Shown piece by piece: positions 10,058 through 18,521 of a DNA stretch of 64,000 nt. Each line of letters opens with the position of its first letter. Within the stretch, counting starts at the first letter, position 1. The stretch is taken from NCBI RefSeq assembly GCF_035621495.1, contig NZ_CP141821.1, forward strand, positions 1,206,760-1,270,759, read 5' to 3'. The DNA is from Thermococcus sp. SY098. GTDB lineage: Archaea > Methanobacteriota_B > Thermococci > Thermococcales > Thermococcaceae. A model generated the notes under the pieces. The model saw only the letters and a program-made list of their open reading frames with translations, was not told the DNA's origin and searched no databases. The position numbers and the translations under genes are program-made.

Positions 10058-11605
10058 ATGGGAGCAATAATGGAGTTTATTAACTGGTTGGATGGTATGG
10101 TCTGGGGTCCACCCATAATGATTTTGCTTTTGGGCACAGGTCTCTTCTTAACAATAGTGCTTAGGGGAATACAGTTCAGAAGACTTGGATGGTCTATTAG
10201 ATACACCCTATTTGAGGGTAGAAAGAAGCAGGGTGAGGGAGACATTACACCCTTCCAGGCACTGATGGCAACTATAGCCGGAACTGTAGGTATTGGAAAC
10301 ATCGCTGGTGTTGCAACTGCAATTCACCTTGGTGGTCCTGGAGCACTCTTTTGGATGTGGATGACAGCACTTGTCGGTATGGCAACCAGATATTCGGAAG
10401 GTCTCTTAGGTGTTGCTTTCAGAAGCAAGTTGCCAGATGGGACAATGATAGGTGGTTCATTCAACGCATTGGAGAGGGGATTTGCGGAAGTAAAGGTATC
10501 TAAAACCGGCAGAACTATAGCAACAATTTTCATGCTGATATTTGCAGCTTTTATCGGATATGAAGCAACAAAGCTCAGCGGCGGACTGATGATACTTGCC
10601 GTAATAATAGCTATCTTGTTTGCAATTCTCGCATTGTACCTCCAAAAGGAAAGCTCTCTGCCCACCCTTGGAAAAGTGCTTGCAATTCTCTTCGCACTCT
10701 TTGCGGCAATCTCAGCATTCGGTATTGGAAACATGACACAGTCAAACTCATTGGCACTTGGTATGGAAGTTGCATTTAACGTCCCACACTGGGTTACAGG
10801 AATAATATTCGCAATCCTTACATTCATAGTTACAATAGGAGGAATTAAGAGAATCGGTGAATTTACAGAGGCGTTAGTGCCATTCATGGCAATAGTGTAC
10901 TTCATATTTGCAATTGGAGTCTGGATTAAGTTCGCCGGACAGCTACCAAGCGCAATTTCTCTGATCCTCAAGGATGCATTTACCGGAAGTGCAGTTGCTG
11001 GTGGTGCAGTTGGTACGACCATAAGATGGGGTGTGGCAAGAGGTCTGTTCTCCAATGAAGCAGGTCTCGGAACAGCAAGTATGGCACACGCCGCTGCAAG
11101 AACAGACAACCCCTCAAGACAGGCGCACGTTGCTATGCTTGGACCGTTCATTGATACAATCATAATCTGTTCTCTGACAGGAATTTCAATCGTTGCAACA
11201 GGAGCATGGCAAACCGGCAAAACGAGCACTGCACTGACACAGGAGGCATTTGCAAGGGCCTTTGGACACATCGGTGAGATAATGGTCGTTATAGGCGTCA
11301 TACTCTTCGCCTATTCAACGGTCCTTGCATGGAACTTCTACGGCAGACAGAACATCATGTACTTAGCCAAGTGGATTGAAGGAGATCCAGAGAAGTTTGC
11401 AAGGCTGTATCCAAGGCTTCACTTAGTCTACAACATTCTCTTCGTGATCTTCATCTACATAGGTGCAACAACAGTTCTTGAGAGCGTGTGGACGTTCTCA
11501 GACATGATGAACGGACTCATGGCAATACCAAACTTGGTTGGTCTGCTGGTGCTCTACAGTGTTATCAAGAAATACACTGACGAGTTCATAAAGGAGAATC
11601 CATGA
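10058..11605 (+). CDS. Sodium:alanine/amino-acid symporter (AGCS family)
   Basis: A 515-residue polytopic membrane protein with about ten hydrophobic helices. It carries the AGCS signatures: QALMATIAGTVGIGNIAGVA near residue 72 and RGLFSNEAGLGTASMAHAAA near residue 328. The family imports alanine or glycine with Na+. I start at MGAIMEFINW because GGAGGTG lies 6 bases upstream. The aminotransferase or racemase gene that follows 67 bp later suggests uptake and conversion of the same amino acid; that link is inference. Confidence 0.92.
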   Translation: MGAIMEFINWLDGMVWGPPIMILLLGTGLFLTIVLRGIQFRRLGWSIRYTLFEGRKKQGEGDITPFQALMATIAGTVGIGNIAGVATAIHLGGPGALFWMWMTALVGMATRYSEGLLGVAFRSKLPDGTMIGGSFNALERGFAEVKVSKTGRTIATIFMLIFAAFIGYEATKLSGGLMILAVIIAILFAILALYLQKESSLPTLGKVLAILFALFAAISAFGIGNMTQSNSLALGMEVAFNVPHWVTGIIFAILTFIVTIGGIKRIGEFTEALVPFMAIVYFIFAIGVWIKFAGQLPSAISLILKDAFTGSAVAGGAVGTTIRWGVARGLFSNEAGLGTASMAHAAARTDNPSRQAHVAMLGPFIDTIIICSLTGISIVATGAWQTGKTSTALTQEAFARAFGHIGEIMVVIGVILFAYSTVLAWNFYGRQNIMYLAKWIEGDPEKFARLYPRLHLVYNILFVIFIYIGATTVLESVWTFSDMMNGLMAIPNLVGLLVLYSVIKKYTDEFIKENP

Positions 11606-11672
11606 GATTTTGCTTCTTTTTAATCTTTGTGTTTTTCTATTTACTTTTGAAAAATCTGCGAGGTGATTTTTA

Positions 11673-13055
11673 ATGAGTTTTAACGAGTTTCCAAAGATAG
11701 TTGTTAAGCCTCCAGGATCAAAGGCGAAAGAGCTCATTGAGAGAGAAAAGAAGGTTATCTCTTCTGGTCTTGGTGTTAAGCTTTTTCCCGTTGTACCCGA
11801 GAGGGGCTATGGTGCGTTAATAGAGGATGTCGATGGAAATGTTTTCATCGACTTCTTAGCCGGAGCAGCTGCAGCATCAACAGGCTACGCCCATCCTAAG
11901 CTTGTAAAAGAAGTTCAAGAGCAGGTAGCAAAGATCCAGCACTCCATGATAGGCTATACCTACAGCAAAAGAGCCATAGAAGTTGCAGAGATTTTAGCAG
12001 AAAAAGCTCCAATTGAAAATCCAAAGATACTCTTCGGTTTGAGCGGGAGCGATGCGATGGATCTGACCATGAAGGTAGCACGCTTTGCCACAAGGAAGCC
12101 ATGGTTCATAGCATTCATCGGGGCTTATCATGGGCAAACTTACGGTGCTACATCAATAGCAGCATTCCAGAGCTCCCAGAAGAGAGGGTTCTCGCCATTA
12201 GTTCCCAACGTAGTCTGGATCCCATACCCCAATCCCTACCGAAACGTCTGGGGAATCAACGGCTATGAAGAACCAGATGAGCTGATAAATCGCTTTTTGG
12301 ATTACCTTGAGAGCTATATTTTAGCCCATGTAGTTCCCCCAGATGAAGTTGCCGCTTTGATAGCGGAGCCAATTCAAGGCGATGCTGGCATAGTTGTCCC
12401 GCCGGAGAACTTTTTCAAAGAGCTAAAGGAGGTCTTAGACGAACACGGCATTCTCTTGGCAATGGATGAGGTTCAGACGGGCATTGGAAGAACCGGAAAG
12501 TGGTTTGCAACCGAGCATTTTAAAGTAGAGCCAGACTTTATCTCCTTTGGAAAGGGAGTAGCAAGTGGAATGGGGCTGAGCGGGGTTATAGGGAAGGCTG
12601 AGCTGATGGACATGACGAGCGGCTCAGCTCTGTTGACTCCAGCGGCAAATCCAGTGATTTCAGCAGCAGCCTATGCTACGCTGAAGATAATTGAGGAGGA
12701 AAAGATCATTGAGAACGCCCAGAAGGTTGGAGCATTCATAATGAAACGCTTAAAGGAAATGCAGGAAAAGTTTGATGTCATTGGTGACGTTAGAGGAAAA
12801 GGACTAATGATTGGCGTTGAAATCGTTAAGCCAGATGGCAAACCAGACCCGGAGCTAACCGGAAAGATATGCTGGAGAGCCTTTGAACTCGGCTTAATTC
12901 TGCCGAGCTATGGAATGTTTGGAAATGTCATCAGAATTACGCCCCCATTGGTTATAACTGAAGAGATAGCAGAGAAAGGATTGGAGATCATGGAGCAGGC
13001 TTTGAAAGATGCATTGGCTGGAAAAGTGACTCATAAAGTCGTTACTTGGCACTGA
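11673..13055 (+). CDS. Class III PLP aminotransferase (GABA/ornithine type, possibly amino-acid racemase)
   Basis: A 460-residue class III aminotransferase. The PLP-binding features are visible: LLAMDEVQTGIGRTG near residue 260 (the aspartate that binds the pyridine nitrogen) and SFGKGVASGMGLSG near 290 (Schiff-base lysine). Several Thermococcales proteins of this length and family are omega-aminotransferases or broad amino-acid racemases, so the substrate is open. GAGGTGATTTTTA precedes the ATG. It follows the AGCS symporter and may use the imported amino acid. Confidence 0.9.
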   Translation: MSFNEFPKIVVKPPGSKAKELIEREKKVISSGLGVKLFPVVPERGYGALIEDVDGNVFIDFLAGAAAASTGYAHPKLVKEVQEQVAKIQHSMIGYTYSKRAIEVAEILAEKAPIENPKILFGLSGSDAMDLTMKVARFATRKPWFIAFIGAYHGQTYGATSIAAFQSSQKRGFSPLVPNVVWIPYPNPYRNVWGINGYEEPDELINRFLDYLESYILAHVVPPDEVAALIAEPIQGDAGIVVPPENFFKELKEVLDEHGILLAMDEVQTGIGRTGKWFATEHFKVEPDFISFGKGVASGMGLSGVIGKAELMDMTSGSALLTPAANPVISAAAYATLKIIEEEKIIENAQKVGAFIMKRLKEMQEKFDVIGDVRGKGLMIGVEIVKPDGKPDPELTGKICWRAFELGLILPSYGMFGNVIRITPPLVITEEIAEKGLEIMEQALKDALAGKVTHKVVTWH

Positions 13056-13116
13056 TGAATTTTTCTTCATGATTTAATTTTTAAACCGCTTTTCAGTTCA
13101 TTAATTGGGTGAAAGC

Positions 13117-13236
13117 ATGGGGCTTAAAGAATTCTTTGCCGAGTGGAGAAGGAGATGTCCATTCATAAGAGCGATCGAGAAGTGGCGCTTTGAAAGGAAG
13201 AAAAATAAGTTTGAAGTTAAAAGGAAGAACAGCTAA
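13117..13236 (+). CDS. Small basic protein, 39 residues, unknown
   Basis: A short frame starting MGLKEFFAEWRRRCP and ending in a Lys/Arg-rich tail. GGGTGAAAGC precedes the ATG and an AT-rich TTTTTAAACC promoter-like run lies about 35 bases upstream, so it is probably expressed. It ends 2 bases before the convergent membrane protein gene. No family is recognised. Confidence 0.6.
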   Translation: MGLKEFFAEWRRRCPFIRAIEKWRFERKKNKFEVKRKNS

Positions 13237-13238
13237 AG

Positions 13239-13556
13239 TTATGGGTTTCGAGAATACGATATGGCAAACTTGACACCTACAAATAGAGGGGTTATTAGGA
13301 AAAGAAGGGCATTTTTAAGCTGGGCATTCAGGAGGTAGTAAAATTCAATTCCAAGAGACAGCAAAAGCGACAGCAAAAACATTCCGTAAATTACTGCCTT
13401 CTTAACGCCGTAGAGATGCAGGCCAAAGAGGAGAAAAGCTGAGAAGAATATTGGGTTAATCGGGTTTGGTGGGTAAAATCCAGGATATAGTAGAGTTGCT
13501 GTTATTCCCACCACGCCAAATAAAATATAGAGAGGAGCGAGGATTTTTCTGCTCAT
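13239..13556 (-). CDS. Small membrane protein, unknown
   Basis: A 105-residue protein with four hydrophobic segments (about 5-24, 34-50, 55-75 and 80-98) and few charged residues. No family is recognised. It lies just downstream of hisS and of a box C/D RNA on the same strand, and is convergent with the 39-residue basic protein. Confidence 0.65.
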   Translation of the reverse strand: MSRKILAPLYILFGVVGITATLLYPGFYPPNPINPIFFSAFLLFGLHLYGVKKAVIYGMFLLSLLLSLGIEFYYLLNAQLKNALLFLITPLFVGVKFAISYSRNP

Positions 13557-13562
13557 GTTAAT

Positions 13563-13620
13563 CCCGTCAGCTAGTCAGTCCTCTCATCACCGCTCAGCAA
13601 CGGGTTTAATCATCACCCAA
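13563..13620 (-). ncRNA. Box C/D guide sRNA overlapping the hisS stop codon
   Basis: On the minus strand: C box GTGATGA (13616-13610), 12-nt guide TTAAACCCGTTG, D' box CTGA (13597-13594), a 3-nt spacer, C' box GTGATGA (13590-13584), 13-nt guide GAGGACTGACTAG, and D box CTGA (13570-13567). All four boxes are consensus. The hisS stop codon TGA lies inside the C box, so the RNA is probably cut from, or shares sequence with, the end of the hisS transcript. Methylation targets were not identified. Confidence 0.9.
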
Positions 13621-14926
13621 GCATTTCCTTAACTTCCTCAACTATCTTTTCAATTGCAACGCTCCTCTGCTCTCCAGTTGCCATATCCCTAATCGTGGCT
13701 TTCCCTTCAGCCAAATCCCTCTTTCCAAGTATCACAACAACGGGTATTTCAAGCTTATCCGCATACTCCAAAGCTTTCCTGAGCTTTCTGCCCTGCAAGT
13801 CATACTCCGCCTTTATTCCAGCTTTTCTGAGGGCTTGGGTTATCTCTATAGCCTTGGCTTTAACCTCAAGCTCCTTTCCAATGTAGACCACAAAAACGTC
13901 TGGACTTAACCTAAAGCTGGGCAAAAGCTCTTTGCTTTCTAAGATTGGAATCAATCTTTCAATTCCAATAGCGAAGCCTGTAGCTGGTGTCGGCTTTCCA
14001 CCGAAGACCTCTATTAGGTTGTCATACCTACCGCCGCCCCCGATGGAGCCTATGCCCAGATCGTTGGGAGCTATTGCCTCAAACACAATGCTCGTGTAGT
14101 AGTCAAAGCCTCTTGCGATCCCAAAGTCGATTAAAGCGTAATCATAAACGCCATAAGCTTTCAAAAGCTCAAATAATTCCTCAATTTTTTTCAACTCATT
14201 CTTAGCTGCTTCACTTGTAAACAGCTCATAAGCTTTGGGCAAAATTTCATCGGGCTTTCCTTTAAGCTCAATCAAAAAGAGAACTTTGTCAATGGCATCA
14301 TCACTCAGTCCAAAATCCTTGAGTGAAGCGATGAAATCTTCTCTGCTCATCTTGTCTTTCTTATCAATTAATCTCATCAATCCAATGTCATCCTCAACAC
14401 CAAGCATTTTAGCAAACTCATCCAAAAGAACTCTGTCACCTATATTAACGGTGAACTCCTTAAGACCTGTTGCAAGATAGCTTTCAATCATTAGGGCTAT
14501 TACCTCAGCATCAGCCTCGATGTTCGCTGAACCTATCAGCTCAACGCCAGCCTGCCAGAACTCCCTCAAGCGACCGCTCTGAGGTTCTTCGTAGCGGAAC
14601 ATGTTTGTTATGTAGTACCACTTCACAGGTTTCGGAGCGTTCTGGAATTTATTGACAAATAAGCGAGCTACGCTTGAAGTCAGATCTGGCCTAAGAGAGA
14701 TGTCCCTCCCACCTTTGTCCTTAAATGCATAGAGCTGCTTTACAACTTCCTCTCCGCTCCTAAGCTGAAAGAGTTTGGTGTACTCAAATGTTGGAGTGAG
14801 GATTTCTTTAAAGCCATAAACCTCAAAGACCTCTCTTATCCTCTCGAACACCCATCTTCTTTTAGCCATGTCCTCTGGAAGCAAATCTCTCGTTCCCTTT
14901 ACTCTTTCAATTCTCTCCTTTACCAT
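13613..14926 (-). CDS. hisS: Histidyl-tRNA synthetase
   Basis: A 437-residue class II synthetase. Motif 2 (TNMFRYEEPQSGRLREFWQ) is near residue 107. The HisRS signature GIARGFDYYTS lies near 269, motif 3 GFAIGIERL near 321, and the C-terminal anticodon-binding domain starts near 345. It charges tRNA-His. A GGTAAAATGG start with GGAAGGTGG upstream supports the ATG at 14926. The stop codon falls inside a box C/D guide RNA. Confidence 0.96.
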   Translation of the reverse strand: MVKERIERVKGTRDLLPEDMAKRRWVFERIREVFEVYGFKEILTPTFEYTKLFQLRSGEEVVKQLYAFKDKGGRDISLRPDLTSSVARLFVNKFQNAPKPVKWYYITNMFRYEEPQSGRLREFWQAGVELIGSANIEADAEVIALMIESYLATGLKEFTVNIGDRVLLDEFAKMLGVEDDIGLMRLIDKKDKMSREDFIASLKDFGLSDDAIDKVLFLIELKGKPDEILPKAYELFTSEAAKNELKKIEELFELLKAYGVYDYALIDFGIARGFDYYTSIVFEAIAPNDLGIGSIGGGGRYDNLIEVFGGKPTPATGFAIGIERLIPILESKELLPSFRLSPDVFVVYIGKELEVKAKAIEITQALRKAGIKAEYDLQGRKLRKALEYADKLEIPVVVILGKRDLAEGKATIRDMATGEQRSVAIEKIVEEVKEMLG

Positions 14927-14978
14927 TTTACCACCTTCCTGCCATTAAAGATGCAAAAAACCTTAAAAGTTATTTGCC

Positions 14979-15590
14979 TCAAGCAGAGCTCTCAAGCAGT
15001 CTGAGGAAAATTCCGCCAACACCTTCAACCATCATCTGCGCACCGATTGCCATAGTAAAGAGACCAATTATCCTGATGAAGACACCCAAAGTTGTCTTGC
15101 TTATGTTCTCTATCATGTAGAGAGTCACAAACATCAGCAGAGCAGTCAGCAAAATCGCTATCAAGATTGCCGAGGCGGAGACCTTTATACCATACTCCGC
15201 TGTCAGGGTGATTGCAGTTGTTATCGCAGCAGGTCCTGCTATAAGGGGAGTCGCAACAGGAACGGCAGCCAAGGCTAAGATGTTCTTCTCCTTCTTGAGC
15301 GTTACCATACCGCCGCCTTCCAGTGCCTCAAGACCTATTTTAAACAGAACGAATCCTCCAGCAATCTTCAAGGCGTTCAAATCAATGTGAAAAATGTCCT
15401 GGAGGATTATTTTACCAGCCACTGCAAAAATTATGAGCAGGATAAAGCCGATTAGGTTTGCCCTGATGATGAGCTGCTTTATGTCCTCTATATGAAAGTC
15501 CTCTCTAAGTAGGCTGACCAGGAGTATCTTATCGCTCGGATCAATCATAATTAGCATCAGCAGTGAGGCGCTAAGGATTTCTCCAATCAT
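14979..15590 (-). CDS. MarC-family membrane protein
   Basis: A 203-residue protein with six hydrophobic helices in the MarC (NAAT) pattern. The conserved segments are [11 protein letters not shown] in helix 1 and [19 protein letters not shown] in the centre. MarC proteins are predicted transporters of unknown substrate; the old multidrug-resistance link is not supported. AGGTTGA lies 5 bases before the ATG at 15590; the frame is open 7 codons further upstream. Confidence 0.85.
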   Translation of the reverse strand: MIGEILSASLLMLIMIDPSDKILLVSLLREDFHIEDIKQLIIRANLIGFILLIIFAVAGKIILQDIFHIDLNALKIAGGFVLFKIGLEALEGGGMVTLKKEKNILALAAVPVATPLIAGPAAITTAITLTAEYGIKVSASAILIAILLTALLMFVTLYMIENISKTTLGVFIRIIGLFTMAIGAQMMVEGVGGIFLRLLESSA

Positions 15591-15632
15591 CGACATCAAC
15601 CTTTTGAACAATGGTCAGCTTATAAAGTTATG

Positions 15633-16034
15633 CTACTTGTCTTTCATTAGCTTCATGAATTCATTGGGAGTGTAAACTTTGCTGTACCATTCAAAGTCTT
15701 TCTTGTTGTTTGTTATCAACGGGGCGTTAAGCTTCACTGCCAATGCCCCTATCATGTAATCTCTTGCGTTTTTTGAAAAATCCCATCTACCAAGAGCATT
15801 TTTCACAACGATCTTGGCACACTCATCATCAAATGGATAAACCCTTATTCCCAAGACATTAAGAAAGGCATCAACATAGGCTTTACCTTCCTCATAACTA
15901 CCACGCTTTTTTGCATGATGATAGAGATATTCTGTATACGCCACTGCGCTCAGTATAGGTTCATGAGGACTTTTCTTAAGCCATTTGAGGAACTCTTTAT
16001 CATGAAGAACGTTTGTGTCAAGAACTACCTTCAT
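15633..16034 (-). CDS. vapC: VapC-type PIN-domain toxin ribonuclease
   Basis: A 133-residue PIN domain. Acidic active-site residues are visible in VVLDTNVLHD (D6), TEYLY (E about 50) and ARDYMIGALAV (D about 100). VapC toxins cut specific RNAs when not held by their antitoxin. The start overlaps the upstream AbrB-type antitoxin gene by 17 bp, the usual toxin-antitoxin arrangement. Confidence 0.88.
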   Translation of the reverse strand: MKVVLDTNVLHDKEFLKWLKKSPHEPILSAVAYTEYLYHHAKKRGSYEEGKAYVDAFLNVLGIRVYPFDDECAKIVVKNALGRWDFSKNARDYMIGALAVKLNAPLITNNKKDFEWYSKVYTPNEFMKLMKDK

Positions 16035-16260
16035 CTGCTTTCCTCCTGAAAAGTTTGCTAAGTCCTTCTCTCATCTCTTCAATGGTCTCATCAATGTCCT
16101 TTGAAAGCTCAGTCATTTCTTCAAGAAGGTCTTCGAATTTCATGATCACATACCCTTCTTTAGTCTTGACAAAAACAACCTCATCACCAGCCTTTATATT
16201 GAGTGCCTCCCTAACCTCCTTGGGAATTGTTACTTGGTATTTCCTTGTAACAGTTACCAT
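16018..16260 (-). CDS. vapB: VapB-type AbrB-family antitoxin
   Basis: An 80-residue protein with an N-terminal AbrB/SpoVT swapped-hairpin domain (VTVTRKYQVTIPKEVREAL, then KAGDEVVFVKTK) and a charged C-terminal tail that would wrap the toxin. I chose the ATG at 16260 because GGTGA lies 5 bases upstream. It should repress its own promoter together with VapC, as is known for the family. Confidence 0.88.
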   Translation of the reverse strand: MVTVTRKYQVTIPKEVREALNIKAGDEVVFVKTKEGYVIMKFEDLLEEMTELSKDIDETIEEMREGLSKLFRRKADEGSS

Positions 16261-16340
16261 TACACTCACCAAAATGTAATACCAAAATGAAGTTAATAAG
16301 ACTATCGCCATTTATTTTAATATGCGTCGCGAAGAATAAG

Positions 16341-16396
16341 GTATGCGATGATGAAACCGGCACTGGATGATTGGTGATTAGCGCTCGGTTGGCTGA
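16341..16396 (+). ncRNA. Possible degenerate box C/D sRNA
   Basis: On the plus strand a C-like box (GCGATGA/ATGATGA, 16344-16353), a D'-like CTGG, a C'-like GGTGATT and a good D box CTGA follow in order, with guide-like intervals of about 11 and 13 nt. A TATA-like run (TTATTTTAA, about 16312-16320) lies about 25 bases upstream. Three of the boxes deviate from consensus and the D box lies inside the METTL5-like gene's 3' end, so this is only a candidate. Confidence 0.33.
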
Positions 16397-17004
16397 GCCC
16401 TTTCAAAACGGTATATGTCAACCTTTATTCTCTCCAATCTCTTTCGATGGAAAAAGAACTGAGCTGGAATTTCAAAGTCAACTGTTAGTCGGTGCGTTAT
16501 TGTAAAGCCATTATCCCTCACAAAGGCCTCGATGAATTTCCTAACCTCCGGCTTTGCCAGATGGATTGAGTATACAACTTTGCTTATTTCAAAAGCCTTT
16601 AGAAGAAAAGGTCTGTCCGCTTTTGGATTTTGAGAGCCAAATGGAGGATTCATGATTACAGTATCAGCTCGCCTATCAAAAAAGCTCACATCAGATAAAA
16701 TCAACTCAACACAGGTTTCTACATTCAATGCCTTTACGTTTTCTTCTGCTATTCTCAAAGCACTCTCATCTATTTCAACGGCATATACCTTTTTTGCCCC
16801 CAAAAGGCAAGCTCCCACACTTAAAACTCCCGTGCCGGCACCCAAATCAGCTATAACTTTGCCTTCAACATCGCCCAAAGAATAAGCCAGCCATAACAGC
16901 TCAGCTGCAACGTTTCCCGGAGTTCTATACTGCTCCAGCTCTGCTTTAGGATTTCTAAACCCTTTGAGCTTTGAGAGGAGCATTGCAAGATGCTTCTTCT
17001 TCAT
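16378..17004 (-). CDS. METTL5-type N6-adenine rRNA methyltransferase
   Basis: A 208-residue Rossmann methyltransferase. It has the SAM motif ADLGAGTGVLSVGA near residue 49, the acidic AVEIDESAL, and the catalytic NPPFGSQNPKADRPFL near 118, as in archaeal relatives of METTL5. That family methylates N6 of an adenine in small-subunit rRNA; the site here is not shown. The gene is followed closely by the vapBC region and lies 2 bases downstream of a membrane protein gene. Confidence 0.88.
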   Translation of the reverse strand: MKKKHLAMLLSKLKGFRNPKAELEQYRTPGNVAAELLWLAYSLGDVEGKVIADLGAGTGVLSVGACLLGAKKVYAVEIDESALRIAEENVKALNVETCVELILSDVSFFDRRADTVIMNPPFGSQNPKADRPFLLKAFEISKVVYSIHLAKPEVRKFIEAFVRDNGFTITHRLTVDFEIPAQFFFHRKRLERIKVDIYRFERAQPTER

Positions 17005-17006
17005 AG

Positions 17007-17387
17007 CTAACCCCTCATGTAGCGGAGCAGCTCCTCAAAGCGTATCTCAAATCTGAAGCCCGGAATGTTGTAAATTGTGCCAATTGTCGTTAAGATGAAC
17101 ATTACAACAACGAGAGCTATTATAAAGCCAAACTCCGCTGTTAAAGCCGATACAATAGCTTCCCTTGAGTTTAAGCCTGTGATGAGCAACATAATGAAAA
17201 GGAAGAAAAAGCCAAGGAAGATATCAATGTAAAGAGAAATAAAAACACCAAATATTGAAATGGTTAGGAGCAGAAGCTTTCTTGGCTTTTTATACGTGAA
17301 AACTTCTATAGCGGTCTTTAAGAAGCTGTAGTACATGAAAATTAGCAAAACGTGAAGCGCAGAGTCCAGCATTATTCTAAGCATCAT
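17007..17387 (-). CDS. Small membrane protein, unknown
   Basis: A 126-residue protein with four hydrophobic segments (about 8-25, 39-60, 58-72 and 82-104) and a charged C-terminus. GAGGTGA precedes the ATG. It lies 1-2 bases from its neighbours dph2 and the METTL5-like gene, so the three probably form an operon. No family is recognised. Confidence 0.65.
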   Translation of the reverse strand: MMLRIMLDSALHVLLIFMYYSFLKTAIEVFTYKKPRKLLLLTISIFGVFISLYIDIFLGFFFLFIMLLITGLNSREAIVSALTAEFGFIIALVVVMFILTTIGTIYNIPGFRFEIRFEELLRYMRG

Positions 17388-17388
17388 T

Positions 17389-18432
17389 TCACCTCTTTGG
17401 AAGCTTTAGACTTATTCCAAACGGCTCGTCTTTTTCTCTCTTACCCCCAAGAATTTCATCAAACTCATACTCCTCTCTCAAGCCAAGCAACAGTTCAACT
17501 TCAGGAGGAGTTAATATGGGCTTTCTCCATCTCTCTGCATCGTCTATTGGAACTCTCGGACAAGCAACCACAACATAGGCATCAAAATCAAAGCCTTCCA
17601 AAGCTTCCGGGTTTATGTAGTTCATTGCTATCAGTTGTGCTTCTCTCCCGTGCTCTTTCAAGAGTTTCATTATTCTCTTAGCTTCCCCCAAGCGTAGCTG
17701 TCCCCTCTTGATGCTTATTATTACACCAAATTTTTTGGCATCATAAGCCTTAGCAATCATTCCCCATCTCTTTCTCGCGATCCTCTCCGTATTTATCCAA
17801 GCGAAGTCTCCACTGTAAGGGTTGATGGCTAACGTTGGCTTTTTTGTAGCTAAAGCAACACCAATTGGATGAAAATAGCCAGCACCAATGAATAAAATCC
17901 CATCAACATCTCTTCCAACCCTTGCCGCTGTAAAGTTGCACCCCAAAATCTGTCCAGCAAATGAAACCCTATTATCTCCTTTGCCAATGAAAACTTGGAA
18001 GCCTTTCCCTTCTAAAAACTGCTTTACTCTTTCCAAATCCCTTATGTGCTGAACTGTGGTTACGAGAGCAATTTTTCTGCCAAGCTTTTTAATCTCGTTT
18101 AAATTCTTCTCCAAAGCTTTCACAACATCAGCCTTGGCAAAAGCAGGGACAAAAAGGGTTGGAACTTCCAGATTGAGCTGCATGTAAGAGTGACCCAAAT
18201 GGATCAGAGCATCACAGCCGAGCATCTTAGCATCTCTATCCGCTAAATCGCAAGCTCCATAATTTACATCCCCACTTATTATTCCCTCAATTCCGTTATT
18301 TTCCAAAAATTCAGCTAAAGCCTGGGCTTCTTTCTTTAACCCTTCTGGAGCCTGAATCAACACTTTCTTAGCATTCAGCTCTCTGATCTTTTGAAGTATC
18401 TCTTGGAAAGGAATCTCATGCAAGATACTCAC
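17389..18432 (-). CDS. dph2: Diphthamide biosynthesis enzyme Dph2
   Basis: A protein of about 347 residues with the three-domain Dph2 layout. The three cluster cysteines are likely in GACDLAD, near residue 240 of the GCNF region, and in VACPRVPID. Archaeal Dph2 is a homodimeric non-canonical radical-SAM enzyme that transfers the aminocarboxypropyl group of SAM to a histidine of elongation factor 2. I prefer the GTG at 18432, because a TATA element (AAATATAAAG, about 18470-18479) leaves too little leader for the upstream open frame to 18465. Confidence 0.92.
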   Translation of the reverse strand: MSILHEIPFQEILQKIRELNAKKVLIQAPEGLKKEAQALAEFLENNGIEGIISGDVNYGACDLADRDAKMLGCDALIHLGHSYMQLNLEVPTLFVPAFAKADVVKALEKNLNEIKKLGRKIALVTTVQHIRDLERVKQFLEGKGFQVFIGKGDNRVSFAGQILGCNFTAARVGRDVDGILFIGAGYFHPIGVALATKKPTLAINPYSGDFAWINTERIARKRWGMIAKAYDAKKFGVIISIKRGQLRLGEAKRIMKLLKEHGREAQLIAMNYINPEALEGFDFDAYVVVACPRVPIDDAERWRKPILTPPEVELLLGLREEYEFDEILGGKREKDEPFGISLKLPKR

Positions 18433-18521
18433 TTTAACCCCTCTGTGGAGAAGCTTTGACCACAAGCTTTATATTTCTAATGCTCCCATAATACATCGAA
18501 GTCCGAGGTATGGTGATTAAG

